Positions 44,016 through 53,552 of a stretch of 61,629 nt of DNA are shown in pieces (the stretch's first letter is position 1; the number at the start of each line of letters is the position of its first letter). Source of the stretch: an uncultured Muribaculaceae bacterium (GTDB lineage: Bacteria; Bacteroidota; Bacteroidia; Bacteroidales; Muribaculaceae); contig CAJUHM010000007.1 of NCBI GenBank assembly GCA_910586475.1, positions 1 to 61,629 of the forward strand, read 5' to 3'. The notes beneath the pieces are model-generated. The model saw nothing but the letters and a program-made list of their open reading frames with translations, made no database searches and had not been told where the DNA came from. A program made the translations under genes and the position numbers.

Positions 44016-45665
44016 TTACTTCTTAAGCGCGCAGGAAGCGCATTTTTCGGCGATTTCAGTGAAGAAATCGTTGCCCTTGTCGTCGACAAGGATAAATGCG
44101 GGGAAGTTTTCTACTTCGATTTTCCAGATCGCCTCCATGCCGAGTTCAGGATACTCGAGAAGCTCTACTTTCTTGATGCTGTTCTGGGCGAGAATTGCCG
44201 CCGGACCGCCGATCGATCCGAGATAGAAACCGCCATGCTTATGACAGGCGTCAGTCACCTGCTTGCTGCGGTTGCCCTTCGCGATCATGATCATTGAGCC
44301 TCCGGCTGACTGGAACTGATCGACATACGAATCCATACGGCCGGCAGTTGTCGGACCGAACGATCCGGAAGCCATTCCTGCGGGCGTTTTGGCCGGACCG
44401 GCATAATAGATCGGATGGTTCTTCAGATATTCGGGCATCGGCTCGCCACGGTCGAGTCTCTCTTTGATCTTCGCGTGGGCAATGTCGCGGCCGACGATAA
44501 TGGTGCCGTTGAGCGACAGGCGTGTCGAAACCGGATATTTCGAGAGTTCGGCGAGAACATCAGCCATCGGACGATTAAGATCGATTGAAATGACATCTCC
44601 CTCGCCCCCCCTGCGCATCTCTTCAGGGATGAGTTCGCCGGGATTCGCATCGAGTTTTTCGAGCCAGATACCGTCGCGGTTGATCTTCGCCTTGATATTG
44701 CGGTCGGCAGAGCAGCTGACGCCGAGACCGACAGGACACGATGCCCCGTGGCGCGGCAGACGGATCACACGGATGTCATGAGCGAAATACTTGCCGCCGA
44801 ACTGGGCGCCGAGACCGATTTTGCGGGTCTCTTCGAGCAGCTGTTTTTCAAGTTCGCGGTCACGGAACGCGTGTCCGAGTTCATTGCCTTCCGAAGGAAG
44901 ATTGTCGTAATATTTGACCGAAGCCTTCTTGACAGTCGCAAGGTTCATTTCTGCCGATGTGCCGCCGATAACGATCGCGATATGATAGGGAGGACATGCG
45001 GCTGTGCCGAGCGTCTTCATCTTCTCGACGAGAAACGGAACGAGAGTCTTCGGATTGATCAGAGCCTTGGTTTCCTGATAGAGATACGTCTTGTTGGCCG
45101 ATCCTCCGCCCTTGGCAACGAAGAGGAATTTGTATTCGTCACCGTCAACAGCATAGAGATCGATCTGAGCCGGAAGATTGCAGCCTGTATTGACCTCGTC
45201 ATACATGTTCAGAGGCGCGTTCTGGGAATAACGGAGGTTATTCTCTGTGTAAGTGTCATAGACACCCTTCGAGAGCTTCTCTTCGTCGTGGCCGCCGGTC
45301 CAGACATTCTGACCTTTCTTGCCGATGACGATAGCCGTGCCCGTGTCCTGGCAGAACGGCAGCTGGCCCTTGGCAGCTACTTCTGCATTGCGGAGCATTG
45401 TAAGAGCCACAAATTTGTCATTGGCACTTGCTTCCGGATCGCGGAGAATCTTGGCCACCATTTCGTTATGCTCGCGACGAAGCATAAAAGCATTGTCATG
45501 GGTAGCCTGACGGGCAAGGACTGTCAACGCCTCGGGATCGACCACAAGCATCTCGCGATCGCCCCATTTTTCAACTTTGACGTAGTCGGATGTCAGGTGA
45601 TAATATTCCGTAGTGTCAGCCGACATCGGAAACATTTCCTGATATTTGAACGGTTTCGTTGCCAT
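44016..45665 (-). CDS. Fumarate hydratase class I (iron-sulfur)
   Basis: Interconverts fumarate and malate; in anaerobic Bacteroidales it feeds fumarate respiration to succinate. The 549-residue product matches E. coli FumA/FumB throughout; the three cluster cysteines fall at the same positions, Cys105 (PFCQDTGT), Cys224 (TAACPPYH) and Cys318 (VSCSADRN). The C-terminal beta domain contains AGPAKTPAGMASGSFGPTTA. The [4Fe-4S] enzyme is oxygen-sensitive. Upstream is a TATATTTG -7 element (minus strand, 45706-45713) with a perfect palindrome in the -33 position. Confidence 0.95.
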   Translation of the reverse strand: MATKPFKYQEMFPMSADTTEYYHLTSDYVKVEKWGDREMLVVDPEALTVLARQATHDNAFMLRREHNEMVAKILRDPEASANDKFVALTMLRNAEVAAKGQLPFCQDTGTAIVIGKKGQNVWTGGHDEEKLSKGVYDTYTENNLRYSQNAPLNMYDEVNTGCNLPAQIDLYAVDGDEYKFLFVAKGGGSANKTYLYQETKALINPKTLVPFLVEKMKTLGTAACPPYHIAIVIGGTSAEMNLATVKKASVKYYDNLPSEGNELGHAFRDRELEKQLLEETRKIGLGAQFGGKYFAHDIRVIRLPRHGASCPVGLGVSCSADRNIKAKINRDGIWLEKLDANPGELIPEEMRRGGEGDVISIDLNRPMADVLAELSKYPVSTRLSLNGTIIVGRDIAHAKIKERLDRGEPMPEYLKNHPIYYAGPAKTPAGMASGSFGPTTAGRMDSYVDQFQSAGGSMIMIAKGNRSKQVTDACHKHGGFYLGSIGGPAAILAQNSIKKVELLEYPELGMEAIWKIEVENFPAFILVDDKGNDFFTEIAEKCASCALKK

Positions 45666-45705
45666 AGATGGGAATGATAATCTTTAGGGTTAATAAACTT
45701 TCCCA

Positions 45706-45739
45706 CAAATATAGCTATTTTTTTTCGTTCCGAACGAAA
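45706..45739 (-). promoter_or_regulatory. Fumarase promoter with overlapping palindrome
   Basis: TATATTTG on the minus strand covers 45713-45706. About 10 bases further upstream lies TTTCGTTC-C-GAACGAAA (45723-45739), a perfect 8+1+8 inverted repeat placed over the spacer and -33 region, where a repressor or activator would bind. Confidence 0.45.
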
Positions 45740-45829
45740 TTTTTTCCGATTTATCGACCCTCCGTCGCCCGTTTATTCCTGTTTGCTCTTTATCCTCAGA
45801 TCATGGATAATGAGCCTTTTGTCCACATC

Positions 45830-46753
45830 TCAGCGACGGGTGACGGCAAGGAATCCCGAAGGAACAGGAGTCGAGAAATCCATAAGCTCTCCGGTCATCG
45901 GATGCTTGAACCGGAGCGTCCGCGCGTGAAGGGCCAGACGGTGAAGCGGCGATGCCTGCGCGCCATACTTTCTGTCGCCCGAAATCGGATGGCCAAGATC
46001 ATTCATGTGGACACGGATCTGATTCTTGCGGCCGGTGTCGAGCTCAAGCTCCATCAGACTGAAACGGCCTCCGTGCTGAACACGTCGGTAGCGGGTGACT
46101 GCAAGCTGGCCTTTTTCGGGGTCATCTGTCGAATAGACCTCATAGCGCGAGGTTTCGGCAAGATAGCTGCGCACGACTCCATCCTCCTGCTCTACAATAC
46201 CCTCGACAACCGCGACATAGATGCGGTTCAGGACCATATTGTTCCAGTTGTGCTGCATGCGCCGCTTCGCTTCCTCGCTTTTCGCAAACATCATCAGCCC
46301 CGAGGTGTCACGGTCAAGACGGTGAACGATAAAGATCTTGTTGAGCGGATTGGCCCATTTCACATAATCGCGCAGAATCGAATACGCAGTCCCGTCGGGA
46401 GTCTTGTCATTGCCCATCGACAGAAGGCCGTAGCCCTTGTTGACCACGATTATATCATCGTCCTCGTAGACAATCTTGAGGCGACGGTTATAAAACACTC
46501 GGAACTCGCGCGTAAAATTGACTTTCACAACGTCGCCCGACTCGAGCTGGAGATCGAACTGGCGCTCCGGCTTTCCGTTGACTGCCACCTGATTGTGGGC
46601 AAGCAGCTGCTTGACGACAGTCCGCTTGCGGTCGGGAAGCGACTGGATCAGATGGTCAAGCAGACGCGACGGCTGCTCTACTGGAAATTCCTTGATTATA
46701 TCGGGTGCCACTCCGCCGCGGCGGCGCGGGCTGCTGTTTTGATTTCGGGCCAT
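45830..46753 (-). CDS. RluA family pseudouridine synthase
   Basis: The 307-residue product has an N-terminal S4 RNA-binding domain (RKRTVVKQLLAHNQVAVNGK) and the catalytic pseudouridine synthase domain with HRLDRDTSGLMMFAKSEEAK (catalytic Asp in HRLDRDTSG) and TGRKNQIRVHM. RluA/RluD-type enzymes modify 23S rRNA or tRNA; which site cannot be told here. It is 26 bases downstream of topA on the same strand. Confidence 0.92.
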   Translation of the reverse strand: MARNQNSSPRRRGGVAPDIIKEFPVEQPSRLLDHLIQSLPDRKRTVVKQLLAHNQVAVNGKPERQFDLQLESGDVVKVNFTREFRVFYNRRLKIVYEDDDIIVVNKGYGLLSMGNDKTPDGTAYSILRDYVKWANPLNKIFIVHRLDRDTSGLMMFAKSEEAKRRMQHNWNNMVLNRIYVAVVEGIVEQEDGVVRSYLAETSRYEVYSTDDPEKGQLAVTRYRRVQHGGRFSLMELELDTGRKNQIRVHMNDLGHPISGDRKYGAQASPLHRLALHARTLRFKHPMTGELMDFSTPVPSGFLAVTRR

Positions 46754-46779
46754 TTAGAGGGGTGTTTCTAAAAATTTTT

Positions 46780-49128
46780 TTATTTCTTTGTGCGGCGCGA
46801 TGCGGTCACGCGGCGAGCAGTTGTGCGCCGCGGCTTCGAATCCTGCTCCTCAACGATCTTCATGCACTCCTCATGGGTCAGAGCCGAAGGATCGGCAACC
46901 GTTTTCGGAATCTTATAGTTGCCTTTCTTATAGCAGATATAGACCCCATAGCGCCCGTTGAGAATCTGAAGATCCTCATCCTCGGGAAACTCCTTGACAA
47001 CCTTCTTACTGTCGGCCTCCCGCTTGGCATTTATCAGCGCAATCGCCTCATCAAGCGTCACTTCCATCGGCGAAAGATCCTTCGGGAGCGAAACGAATTT
47101 GCCGGCATGACGGACATAAGGGCCGAAACGGCCTACGGCAACCGACACTTCCGCATCCTCGTAATCCCCGAGGACACGCGGCAGTTCAAACAGCTTAAGC
47201 GCATCCTCAAGAGTAATGTCGAAAACCGACTGTTCCTTTCGGAGTGAGGCAAAACGGGGCTTCTCCTCATCGGTGCTCTCACCGATCTGCACGACAGGGC
47301 CGAAACGGCCGATCTTGACCGAAACCGGCTTGCCGCTCGCCGGATCCGTACCGAGAACCCGCTCGCCGACCTTATGCTCAAGACGCATTTCGTTGGCTCG
47401 CTCCACCTCCGGATGGAACACCTCGTAGAAATCTCCGATCTCTTTCTTCCACTTGGCCTGACCCTCGGCGACAAGGTCGAAACGCTCCTCGAGATCCGCC
47501 GTGAAATTATAGTCGAGGACCTTCGGGAAGTGCTCGGTCAGAAATTCATTGACAACTACACCGATATCCGTCGGCATCAGCTTTCCTTTGTCAGCTCCCG
47601 TATTGGCAGTGAGAGTGGACTCCGCCACCGTTCCCTTGGCGAGAGTCATCGTCTTATAGTCACGGGGCTCCCCGCTCAGATCGCTTTTCGTCACATACTC
47701 GCGCTGCTGGATGGTCGAAATCGTCGGCGCATAAGTCGACGGACGGCCGATTCCGAGTTCCTCCATCTTCTTGACGAGCGAGGCCTCGGTGTAGCGTGGC
47801 GGATGCTGGGTGTAGCGTTCGGTGGCATTCATCTCCGCAAGCGAAAGCTCTTCACCGCAGCTGACCTTCGGAAGCATTCCTTCCGGCATTTCCGTTGATG
47901 CATCGTCCGAACCCTCACTGTACACTCGCAGAAATCCATCGAAACGCACAACCTCGCCCTGACCGACAAAATTCTCGCTGCGGGTCGACGGCTGGATCTC
48001 GACCGTAGTCTTCTCAAGCTCGGCATCAGCCATCTGAGATGCGATCGTACGCTTCCAGATCAGAGAATAGAGGCGACTCTCCTGCGAAGTCCCATCGATC
48101 GTATGACGGTCGATATATGTCGGACGGATCGCCTCATGAGCCTCCTGTGCACCTTTCGACTTCGTATGGTAGTTTCTTACTTTCAGATACTCTTCTCCCA
48201 TCTCGGCCTTGACCTCGTTGGCGATCGACGCAAGTGCAAGCTTCGAGAGGTTGAGCGAGTCCGTACGCATATAGGTGATATGTCCCGCCTCATAGAGATG
48301 CTGGGCCACCATCATCGTCTGCGAAACCGTAAATCCGAGCTTGCGGGCTGCTTCCTGCTGAAGCGTCGAAGTCGTAAACGGAGGTGCCGGCGACTTCTTC
48401 ACCGGGCGCACTGTCACATCCGACACGCTGAATCCGGCCGACGAACAGTCTTCCAAGAACTTACGAGCCTCACTCTCTGTCGACAGACGGCGCGAAAGCT
48501 CCGTCTTCACAGCCTGACCGTCGGGAGTCAGAAAACGGGCAGTCACACGGAAATATGGTTCCGACTTGAAATTGCGGATCTCGATCTCGCGCTCGACGAT
48601 CAGACGGACGGCAACCGACTGCACGCGGCCGGCCGACAGCGCCGGCTTGATCTTCTTCCACAGAACCGGCGACAGCTCGAACCCGACAATCCGGTCGAGC
48701 AGACGGCGGGCCTGCTGCGCGTCAACAAGATTCAGATCGATCTCTCGCGGATTTTCAATAGCGCTCAGGATCGCAGGCTTCGTAATCTCATGGAACACGA
48801 TGCGGCGTGTCGTCTCTGGCTTCAGCCCGAGCACCTCATAGAGATGCCACGCTATAGCCTCTCCCTCGCGGTCCTCATCGGATGCGAGCCACACCATCTT
48901 TGCCTGCGACGCCGCCTTGCGAAGCTTATCGACAATCTCGACCTTATCGGCCGAAACCTCATATTCCGGCTCAAAGGAATGGTTGCCGCCAATTGCAAAG
49001 TCTTTTTTGCTGAGATCGCGGATATGCCCGCAACTCGACATTACCTTAAAGTCTTTCCCTAAAAATTTTTCAATAGTTTTTGCCTTGGCAGGCGACTCCA
49101 CTATAACGAGATTGTTGATTGATGCCAT
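46780..49128 (-). CDS. topA: DNA topoisomerase I
   Basis: Relaxes negative supercoils. The 782-residue product has the Toprim domain (VIVESPAKAKTIEKFLG, WLASDEDREGEAIAWHL), the catalytic tyrosine in GHITYMRTDS, and, instead of zinc fingers, C-terminal beta repeats (GRFGPVVQIGE, GRFGPYVRHAGKFVSLP, GRYGVYICYK) as in many Bacteroidota. The tail is basic (RRTTARRVTASRRTKK). A TAATTTTG -7 element on the minus strand is at 49207-49214. The RluA-type gene follows. Confidence 0.96.
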   Translation of the reverse strand: MASINNLVIVESPAKAKTIEKFLGKDFKVMSSCGHIRDLSKKDFAIGGNHSFEPEYEVSADKVEIVDKLRKAASQAKMVWLASDEDREGEAIAWHLYEVLGLKPETTRRIVFHEITKPAILSAIENPREIDLNLVDAQQARRLLDRIVGFELSPVLWKKIKPALSAGRVQSVAVRLIVEREIEIRNFKSEPYFRVTARFLTPDGQAVKTELSRRLSTESEARKFLEDCSSAGFSVSDVTVRPVKKSPAPPFTTSTLQQEAARKLGFTVSQTMMVAQHLYEAGHITYMRTDSLNLSKLALASIANEVKAEMGEEYLKVRNYHTKSKGAQEAHEAIRPTYIDRHTIDGTSQESRLYSLIWKRTIASQMADAELEKTTVEIQPSTRSENFVGQGEVVRFDGFLRVYSEGSDDASTEMPEGMLPKVSCGEELSLAEMNATERYTQHPPRYTEASLVKKMEELGIGRPSTYAPTISTIQQREYVTKSDLSGEPRDYKTMTLAKGTVAESTLTANTGADKGKLMPTDIGVVVNEFLTEHFPKVLDYNFTADLEERFDLVAEGQAKWKKEIGDFYEVFHPEVERANEMRLEHKVGERVLGTDPASGKPVSVKIGRFGPVVQIGESTDEEKPRFASLRKEQSVFDITLEDALKLFELPRVLGDYEDAEVSVAVGRFGPYVRHAGKFVSLPKDLSPMEVTLDEAIALINAKREADSKKVVKEFPEDEDLQILNGRYGVYICYKKGNYKIPKTVADPSALTHEECMKIVEEQDSKPRRTTARRVTASRRTKK

Positions 49129-49289
49129 TTTATTTCATATGCAAGTCAGAGAGCGCGCAGGTCCGCACCCTCTGAGACTTTTTTTTACTTGAATCGATTT
49201 CGGCGACAAAATTATGAAAAGTTATTCATAATCTTATCCGCCGAAATGAATTTTTAACATTTAGAGAATCTTCCGGCTCGGAGCGACAG

Positions 49290-49847
49290 CTACTTTCTGA
49301 CCATCATTCCGGACGCGACTTCGCCAGCTGCCTGCGTTCCGCGGCTGACTGAAGCTATTGCCAGTGCGAACGCGATCGTATTGCCCGGGCCATTGCCAGT
49401 CACAAGCGTATCAAGCGCCACAACCGGATCGCCAGTCATCTCGCCGTCTTCGACCATCGACTCGAATCCGGGATAGCACGTGGCCTTACGGCCGCTGAGA
49501 ATTCCGAGAGGAGCGAGCACTACTGCCGGAGCCGCACAGATCGCCGCAATCCGGCCACCGTTGCTATAATGTGCCGTCAGCATCCCGCTCAGCTTTTCAC
49601 ATGAAGCAAGATTCGAAGCTCCAGGCATTCCGCCCGGACAGATAAGCCATTCTGTCCCCGGGTCGAGCTCCACATCGTCGATCACGCGGTCGGCCGTCAC
49701 GACAACACCATTGGCTCCCGTTGCCTGGCCGTCCGGATTGATTGCAACCGTATTGACCGTCATGCCGCAGCGGCGGAGCACGTCAACCGTTGCGATTGCC
49801 TCGATTTCTTCAAATCCGTCGGCAAGGAAAAGATAAGAATGTTTCAT
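49290..49847 (-). CDS. DJ-1/PfpI family protein (YajL-like)
   Basis: The 185-residue product has the glutamate of GFEEIEA and the nucleophilic Cys104 in AAICAAPAVVLAP typical of DJ-1/ThiJ/YajL, with the closing GNGPGNTIAFALAI helix. The family is linked to protein/nucleotide deglycation and oxidative stress protection. Solitary gene between topA and the frameshifted DUF3108 gene. Confidence 0.92.
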   Translation of the reverse strand: MKHSYLFLADGFEEIEAIATVDVLRRCGMTVNTVAINPDGQATGANGVVVTADRVIDDVELDPGTEWLICPGGMPGASNLASCEKLSGMLTAHYSNGGRIAAICAAPAVVLAPLGILSGRKATCYPGFESMVEDGEMTGDPVVALDTLVTGNGPGNTIAFALAIASVSRGTQAAGEVASGMMVRK

Positions 49848-49973
49848 ATCGGATATTTATATATGTTTGTTGATAGACTTGTTGGTTACGCCCGGACGGG
49901 GCCTGACTGCGTGTGTCCTCCTGCAAAGATAGGAAAACTTTGTGACTTAATAACCATTGGCCTCTGCCGAAGT

Positions 49974-50697
49974 TCACTCAACATAACACATTTCTATATG
50001 GCCGATCAGAAGATCCGCCGAAAACTGAACCGGGACACGGCTCTGAGAATCGATCAGACAAGTGACCGGATAGCTGTCGGGCACACCGTTGTAGGTATAC
50101 TGAAAGACTATCTTATAGGCACGGGTGGACCCCCCCATAGCTATAGTCTGTCATCCCCTCATAGGTGACATACAGCGGCTTGTCTGCCCCATCGGCCACA
50201 ATCGGAATCGTCAGACGCTCGCCCGCACTCATCGAAGGGAAATCAAGCTCTTTCGCATAATAGAATATACTGAGCATATTCGACGTGATTGTGACAGCCT
50301 CCATCGTCTCCCGACTTGCGTCGAGCGTCCCCCCGCCATATATATCCTTGAAACGGGCTGGCGAACCTGCCGAACCGACTTCCGGCTTGCTGTAGACTCC
50401 CTGCAGCGAATTGATCATTTCGCGGCTCACACCCGACGTGGGCACGAACGTCGCTGAAAGCGAACTGTGAACAGTGTAGATCCGGCCTCCCCACGGAATA
50501 CTGTGTCCCTCAAGCGTCCCGTAGAATCCAGAACCGGCCGTATGGTAAGTGACATAGCCGTGACCGGCCACCTTGTTTATCAGTCCCCAATGGTAGACAA
50601 CATCGTAGCTGACACTCGTTCTCGGAATATCGGGCATCGCGCTGGACGCTGCGACAGCAAGCAACCCAGCAAAAACAGTCAGAATCGTGCGTTTCAT
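49974..50697 (-). pseudogene. DUF3108 secreted protein, frameshifted at a C7/G7 run
   Basis: From ATG 50697 the frame reads MKRTILTVFAGLLAVAASSA (signal peptide), then the DUF3108 beta barrel (VSYDVVYHWGLINKVAGHGY, NSLQGVYSKPEVGSAG, YYAKELDFPSMSAGERLTIP) up to TDYSYGG, and stops early at 50113. Skipping one base in the run of seven C (50130-50136; G on the coding strand) restores the expected end: STRAYKIVFQYTYNGVPDSY, then SADLLIGHIEMCYVE and a stop at 49974. The 724-base span is one base over a multiple of three. It may be a sequencing error, a true mutation or a phase-variable switch. Confidence 0.75.
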
Positions 50698-50789
50698 AAT
50701 AATATCATTGACATAAGAATACATACATCATAGTATATTATACTCTCTAACGCCCCCGGCCCGACTATTGTTTCCCCCAAAAAACGACA

Positions 50790-50829
50790 AGCCGTTTCCG
50801 AGCTGGTGGCCACCGGCTCAGAAACGGCT
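50790..50829 (-). terminator. Terminator of the DUF4301 gene
   Basis: AGCCGTTTC and GAGC (50790-50803) pair with GCTC and GAAACGGCT (50816-50829), with an inner GGTG/CACC. On the minus strand it is followed by TGTCGTTTTTTG. Confidence 0.8.
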
Positions 50830-50857
50830 GAAATATCTATCGTGACAACTTACCCGA

Positions 50858-52381
50858 TCAGCTCTGGTGAGTCGGGCGCAACAGATCGTTGACTGTTTTT
50901 ACAGGATTGAACGTAGCGATCGGCACTTCGACAAAAGCTGTGTTCCAGTCGCTCATCGCACCGTTCCACAGCCCCGGAAGCTCCATTGCGCGAAGCTCTT
51001 TGCCGTGGCTCGACTTCGACGAAATGAAACCGGTGTCCGGATCGACATAGCGCGTCAGATCATACTTGTCTCCGTTGCGGTCCTTGATATAGCACACCAG
51101 ATCCACCGGATTAAAATGGGTTGCCGAAGCCACCATCTCTTTATAACACTCATTCGTCGGATCGATCTGAGTGCTTTCAAGAATCTGGAGCGAAGCCGAA
51201 CCGTCGCGGTTAAACGCGATAAACGGACCGCCGCCGGGTTCGCCCTCATTCTTCACCATTCCGCAGACACGCAGCGGACGATTCAGCTTCTCATGGACAT
51301 ACATCGCCACATCCGTATCATTCATTCCGTCAATCGAACGGTCGGAAATCGAGAATGCCGTGTGAAGGAAATGCAGCATTTCCTGCAGAGTGCCGCGGTT
51401 ATAATCGCCCGTGGCAAGCTGCTGCAGATAAGACTCGATCTGGTCGTGGAGACGGATCAGATAACCCCCGAGCACCTGCTTGTATCTGACAGTAGGCTCT
51501 CTGAGCAAATCAGGCACGACATTGTCGATATTCTTGATGAAGACAACCGTCGCGTCAATATCATTGAGATTTTCGATCAGCGCGCCGTGACCGCCCGGAC
51601 GGAACAGAAGATGCCCATCCTCATGAAACGGCGTATTGTCCGGATTGACTGCGACCGTATCCGTCTGCGGCTTCTGTTCGCTGAGCGAAACATGATAGTT
51701 CACCCCACGTTCTGCACCCATCTTCGGAGCGACCTCAGCGATCTTCTCCTCGAAGAGCCTGCGGTGGTTGGCCGAAACCGTGAAATGCATCTTGACATCG
51801 CCGGATCCGTTGGCCGCCGTCTGCGCACCCTCGGCCAGCTGCTCCTCGATCGGAGTACGGCTTCCCGCTGCATACGAATGAAACTTCAGCAGGCCCTTCG
51901 GCAGACCGCCGTAATTCATGCCCTCCGGCTTGATGATCGCAGCGATCAGTTCTTTCAGACGGCCTTCCGACTTCAGCTCCCCGACACTTTTGCCATAGAG
52001 TGCCGACGTCGTCGCGTTAAGATCGTCGATAAATGCAATCTTTTCGATCTCGGCGACCAGACGGGCCACATCCGAACCCTCCGCCGGAACCTCAGCCTCT
52101 CCGTCGACAAACTCAAACAGAGCCTTGAACATGCGCGACGCCGCCCCAGAAGCAGGAACAAACTTACAGACATCCCCGCCATCGGCCAGAAACGACTTCC
52201 AGCGATCAATCGATTTTTCCTCTTCTTCTGCAGAAAGGACCTCGATTCCTTGGCCCTGGCGTGCGGCACTTTTGATTTTCAGATAAGGGAAACCGGTCTT
52301 AAAACGGTTCAGCTGAGCCTCAACTTGAGAGGCATCCATGCCACGCTCTTCGGCGTAGGCGAGGTCTTCAGGGCTTAACAT
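50858..52381 (-). CDS. DUF4301 family protein
   Basis: A 507-residue cytoplasmic protein conserved in Bacteroidota. The N-terminal segment KFVPASGAASRMFKALFEFV and the later PKGLLKFHSY, HEDGHLLFRPGGHGALIENL and FIKNIDNVVPD closely resemble the nucleotide- and sugar-binding regions of UDP-sugar pyrophosphorylases, so a nucleotidyltransferase role is likely (inference); the substrate is unknown. The start is MLSPEDLAYAEERG. It has a consensus promoter at 52456-52485 and its own terminator, a single-gene unit. Confidence 0.85.
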   Translation of the reverse strand: MLSPEDLAYAEERGMDASQVEAQLNRFKTGFPYLKIKSAARQGQGIEVLSAEEEEKSIDRWKSFLADGGDVCKFVPASGAASRMFKALFEFVDGEAEVPAEGSDVARLVAEIEKIAFIDDLNATTSALYGKSVGELKSEGRLKELIAAIIKPEGMNYGGLPKGLLKFHSYAAGSRTPIEEQLAEGAQTAANGSGDVKMHFTVSANHRRLFEEKIAEVAPKMGAERGVNYHVSLSEQKPQTDTVAVNPDNTPFHEDGHLLFRPGGHGALIENLNDIDATVVFIKNIDNVVPDLLREPTVRYKQVLGGYLIRLHDQIESYLQQLATGDYNRGTLQEMLHFLHTAFSISDRSIDGMNDTDVAMYVHEKLNRPLRVCGMVKNEGEPGGGPFIAFNRDGSASLQILESTQIDPTNECYKEMVASATHFNPVDLVCYIKDRNGDKYDLTRYVDPDTGFISSKSSHGKELRAMELPGLWNGAMSDWNTAFVEVPIATFNPVKTVNDLLRPTHQS

Positions 52382-52455
52382 ATTAAGATTCTTTTAATTT
52401 ATTATGAATGGTTATTTATTATAGTCAGTTTTCATGGACAGTATTTTCCCAACGC

Positions 52456-52485
52456 CAAAGCTACGAATTTTTTTGCTAATTTCAA
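52456..52485 (-). promoter_or_regulatory. Promoter of the DUF4301 gene
   Basis: Minus strand TTG (52485-52483), 19 bases, TAGCTTTG (52463-52456). Confidence 0.55.
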
Positions 52486-52597
52486 TTCCCTCGCCATCAT
52501 TTTTCATTGCCGGAGATTAAGATTTGGAGATTTCTGCTTAAATTTGCACCCTGAATCAAACCCCGGAATTTTCCGGAATCACCATTTTTTCTTTCCT

Positions 52598-53464
52598 ATG
52601 TTGAACTATATAATCTGGAACGCAAACCCCGAAATAATCTCAAACCCCATATCCGTTCGCTGGTATGGAATGATGTTTGCCCTCGGATTCCTGATTGGCT
52701 ACGAAATCGTCGCACGCATGTTCAGACATGAAGGGGCTCCCGAACGTTGGCTCGGAATCCTTCTCATGTGGACTCTGGCCGGCACCGTCATTGGCGCACG
52801 CCTCGGCCACGTTTTCTTCTACGAATGGGAATACTACGGCGCCCACCCGGCCGAAATCATCAAGATATGGAATGGAGGCCTCGCATCCCACGGCGGCACC
52901 ATCGGCGTTATTATCGGAGTCCTTTGCTTCTCTTTTTTCACAACGAAGCGAAGCCCTCTCTGGACTTTCGACCGGCTCGTCATTCCGATTGCCCTCGTCG
53001 GAGCCATGATACGCACCGGCAACCTCATGAACTCCGAAATCTTCGGCGGTCCGACAACCCTCCCATGGGGCATGTGGTTCGTCAGATCACGCGAATGGCA
53101 TGCCATGTATGAAGGCATCGCATGCCACCCCACACAGATCTACGAAGCCCTATGCTATCTGACACTCTTCGCAATCCTGATGTGGATGTACTGGAAAAAG
53201 AATCTCGAAAGCCGTCCAGGACTGATATTCGGTGTCTTCCTGATCGGAATCTTCCTCCCGAGATTCCTCATCGAATTCATCAAAAACGACCAGGTCGCTT
53301 TCGAAGCCGACATGATCCTCAACATGGGACAGCTGCTTAGCATCCCGTTCATCCTGCTCGGAGTCGGAATGGTGGTCTACGCGATGATGCGCCCGAAAGT
53401 CCCCCTCTCATTCCCCGACCGATTTGCCGACGAGACCGACTCTAAGAAGCCCGGAAAAAAATAA
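52598..53464 (+). CDS. lgt: Prolipoprotein diacylglyceryl transferase
   Basis: Lgt attaches diacylglycerol to the lipobox cysteine of lipoproteins at the inner membrane. The 288-residue product starts MLNYIIWNANPEII, has the invariant WNGGLASHGGTIGVIIGV, the Lgt signature GNLMNSEIFGGPT and late RPGLIFGVFLIGIFLPRFLI. About seven membrane helices are expected. The longer frame from 52544 is not supported. A TAAATTTG -7 element lies at 52539-52546. bioD follows after 88 bases. Confidence 0.95.
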   Translation: MLNYIIWNANPEIISNPISVRWYGMMFALGFLIGYEIVARMFRHEGAPERWLGILLMWTLAGTVIGARLGHVFFYEWEYYGAHPAEIIKIWNGGLASHGGTIGVIIGVLCFSFFTTKRSPLWTFDRLVIPIALVGAMIRTGNLMNSEIFGGPTTLPWGMWFVRSREWHAMYEGIACHPTQIYEALCYLTLFAILMWMYWKKNLESRPGLIFGVFLIGIFLPRFLIEFIKNDQVAFEADMILNMGQLLSIPFILLGVGMVVYAMMRPKVPLSFPDRFADETDSKKPGKK

Positions 53465-53520
53465 GAAACTGATTCGATTTGAAGGTTCCACCGTCCACTC
53501 CTTCTTATTGTTAACAACGG

Positions 53521-53537
53521 TTTAAAGCCAGACACCC
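53521..53537. repeat. Solo copy of the small-element terminal repeat
   Basis: TTTAAAGCCAGACACCC matches the right end of the element at 17486-17637 (CTTAAATCCAGACACCC, 17618-17634) at 15 of 17 positions. It lies between lgt and bioD; no partner end is seen nearby. Confidence 0.35.
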
Positions 53538-53552
53538 CCACCTCTAACGACT

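Noticed and set aside
50867..52378. 503-codon plus-strand frame over DUF4301
   Set aside because: Antisense shadow of the DUF4301 gene; the minus-strand gene has promoter, terminator and family motifs.
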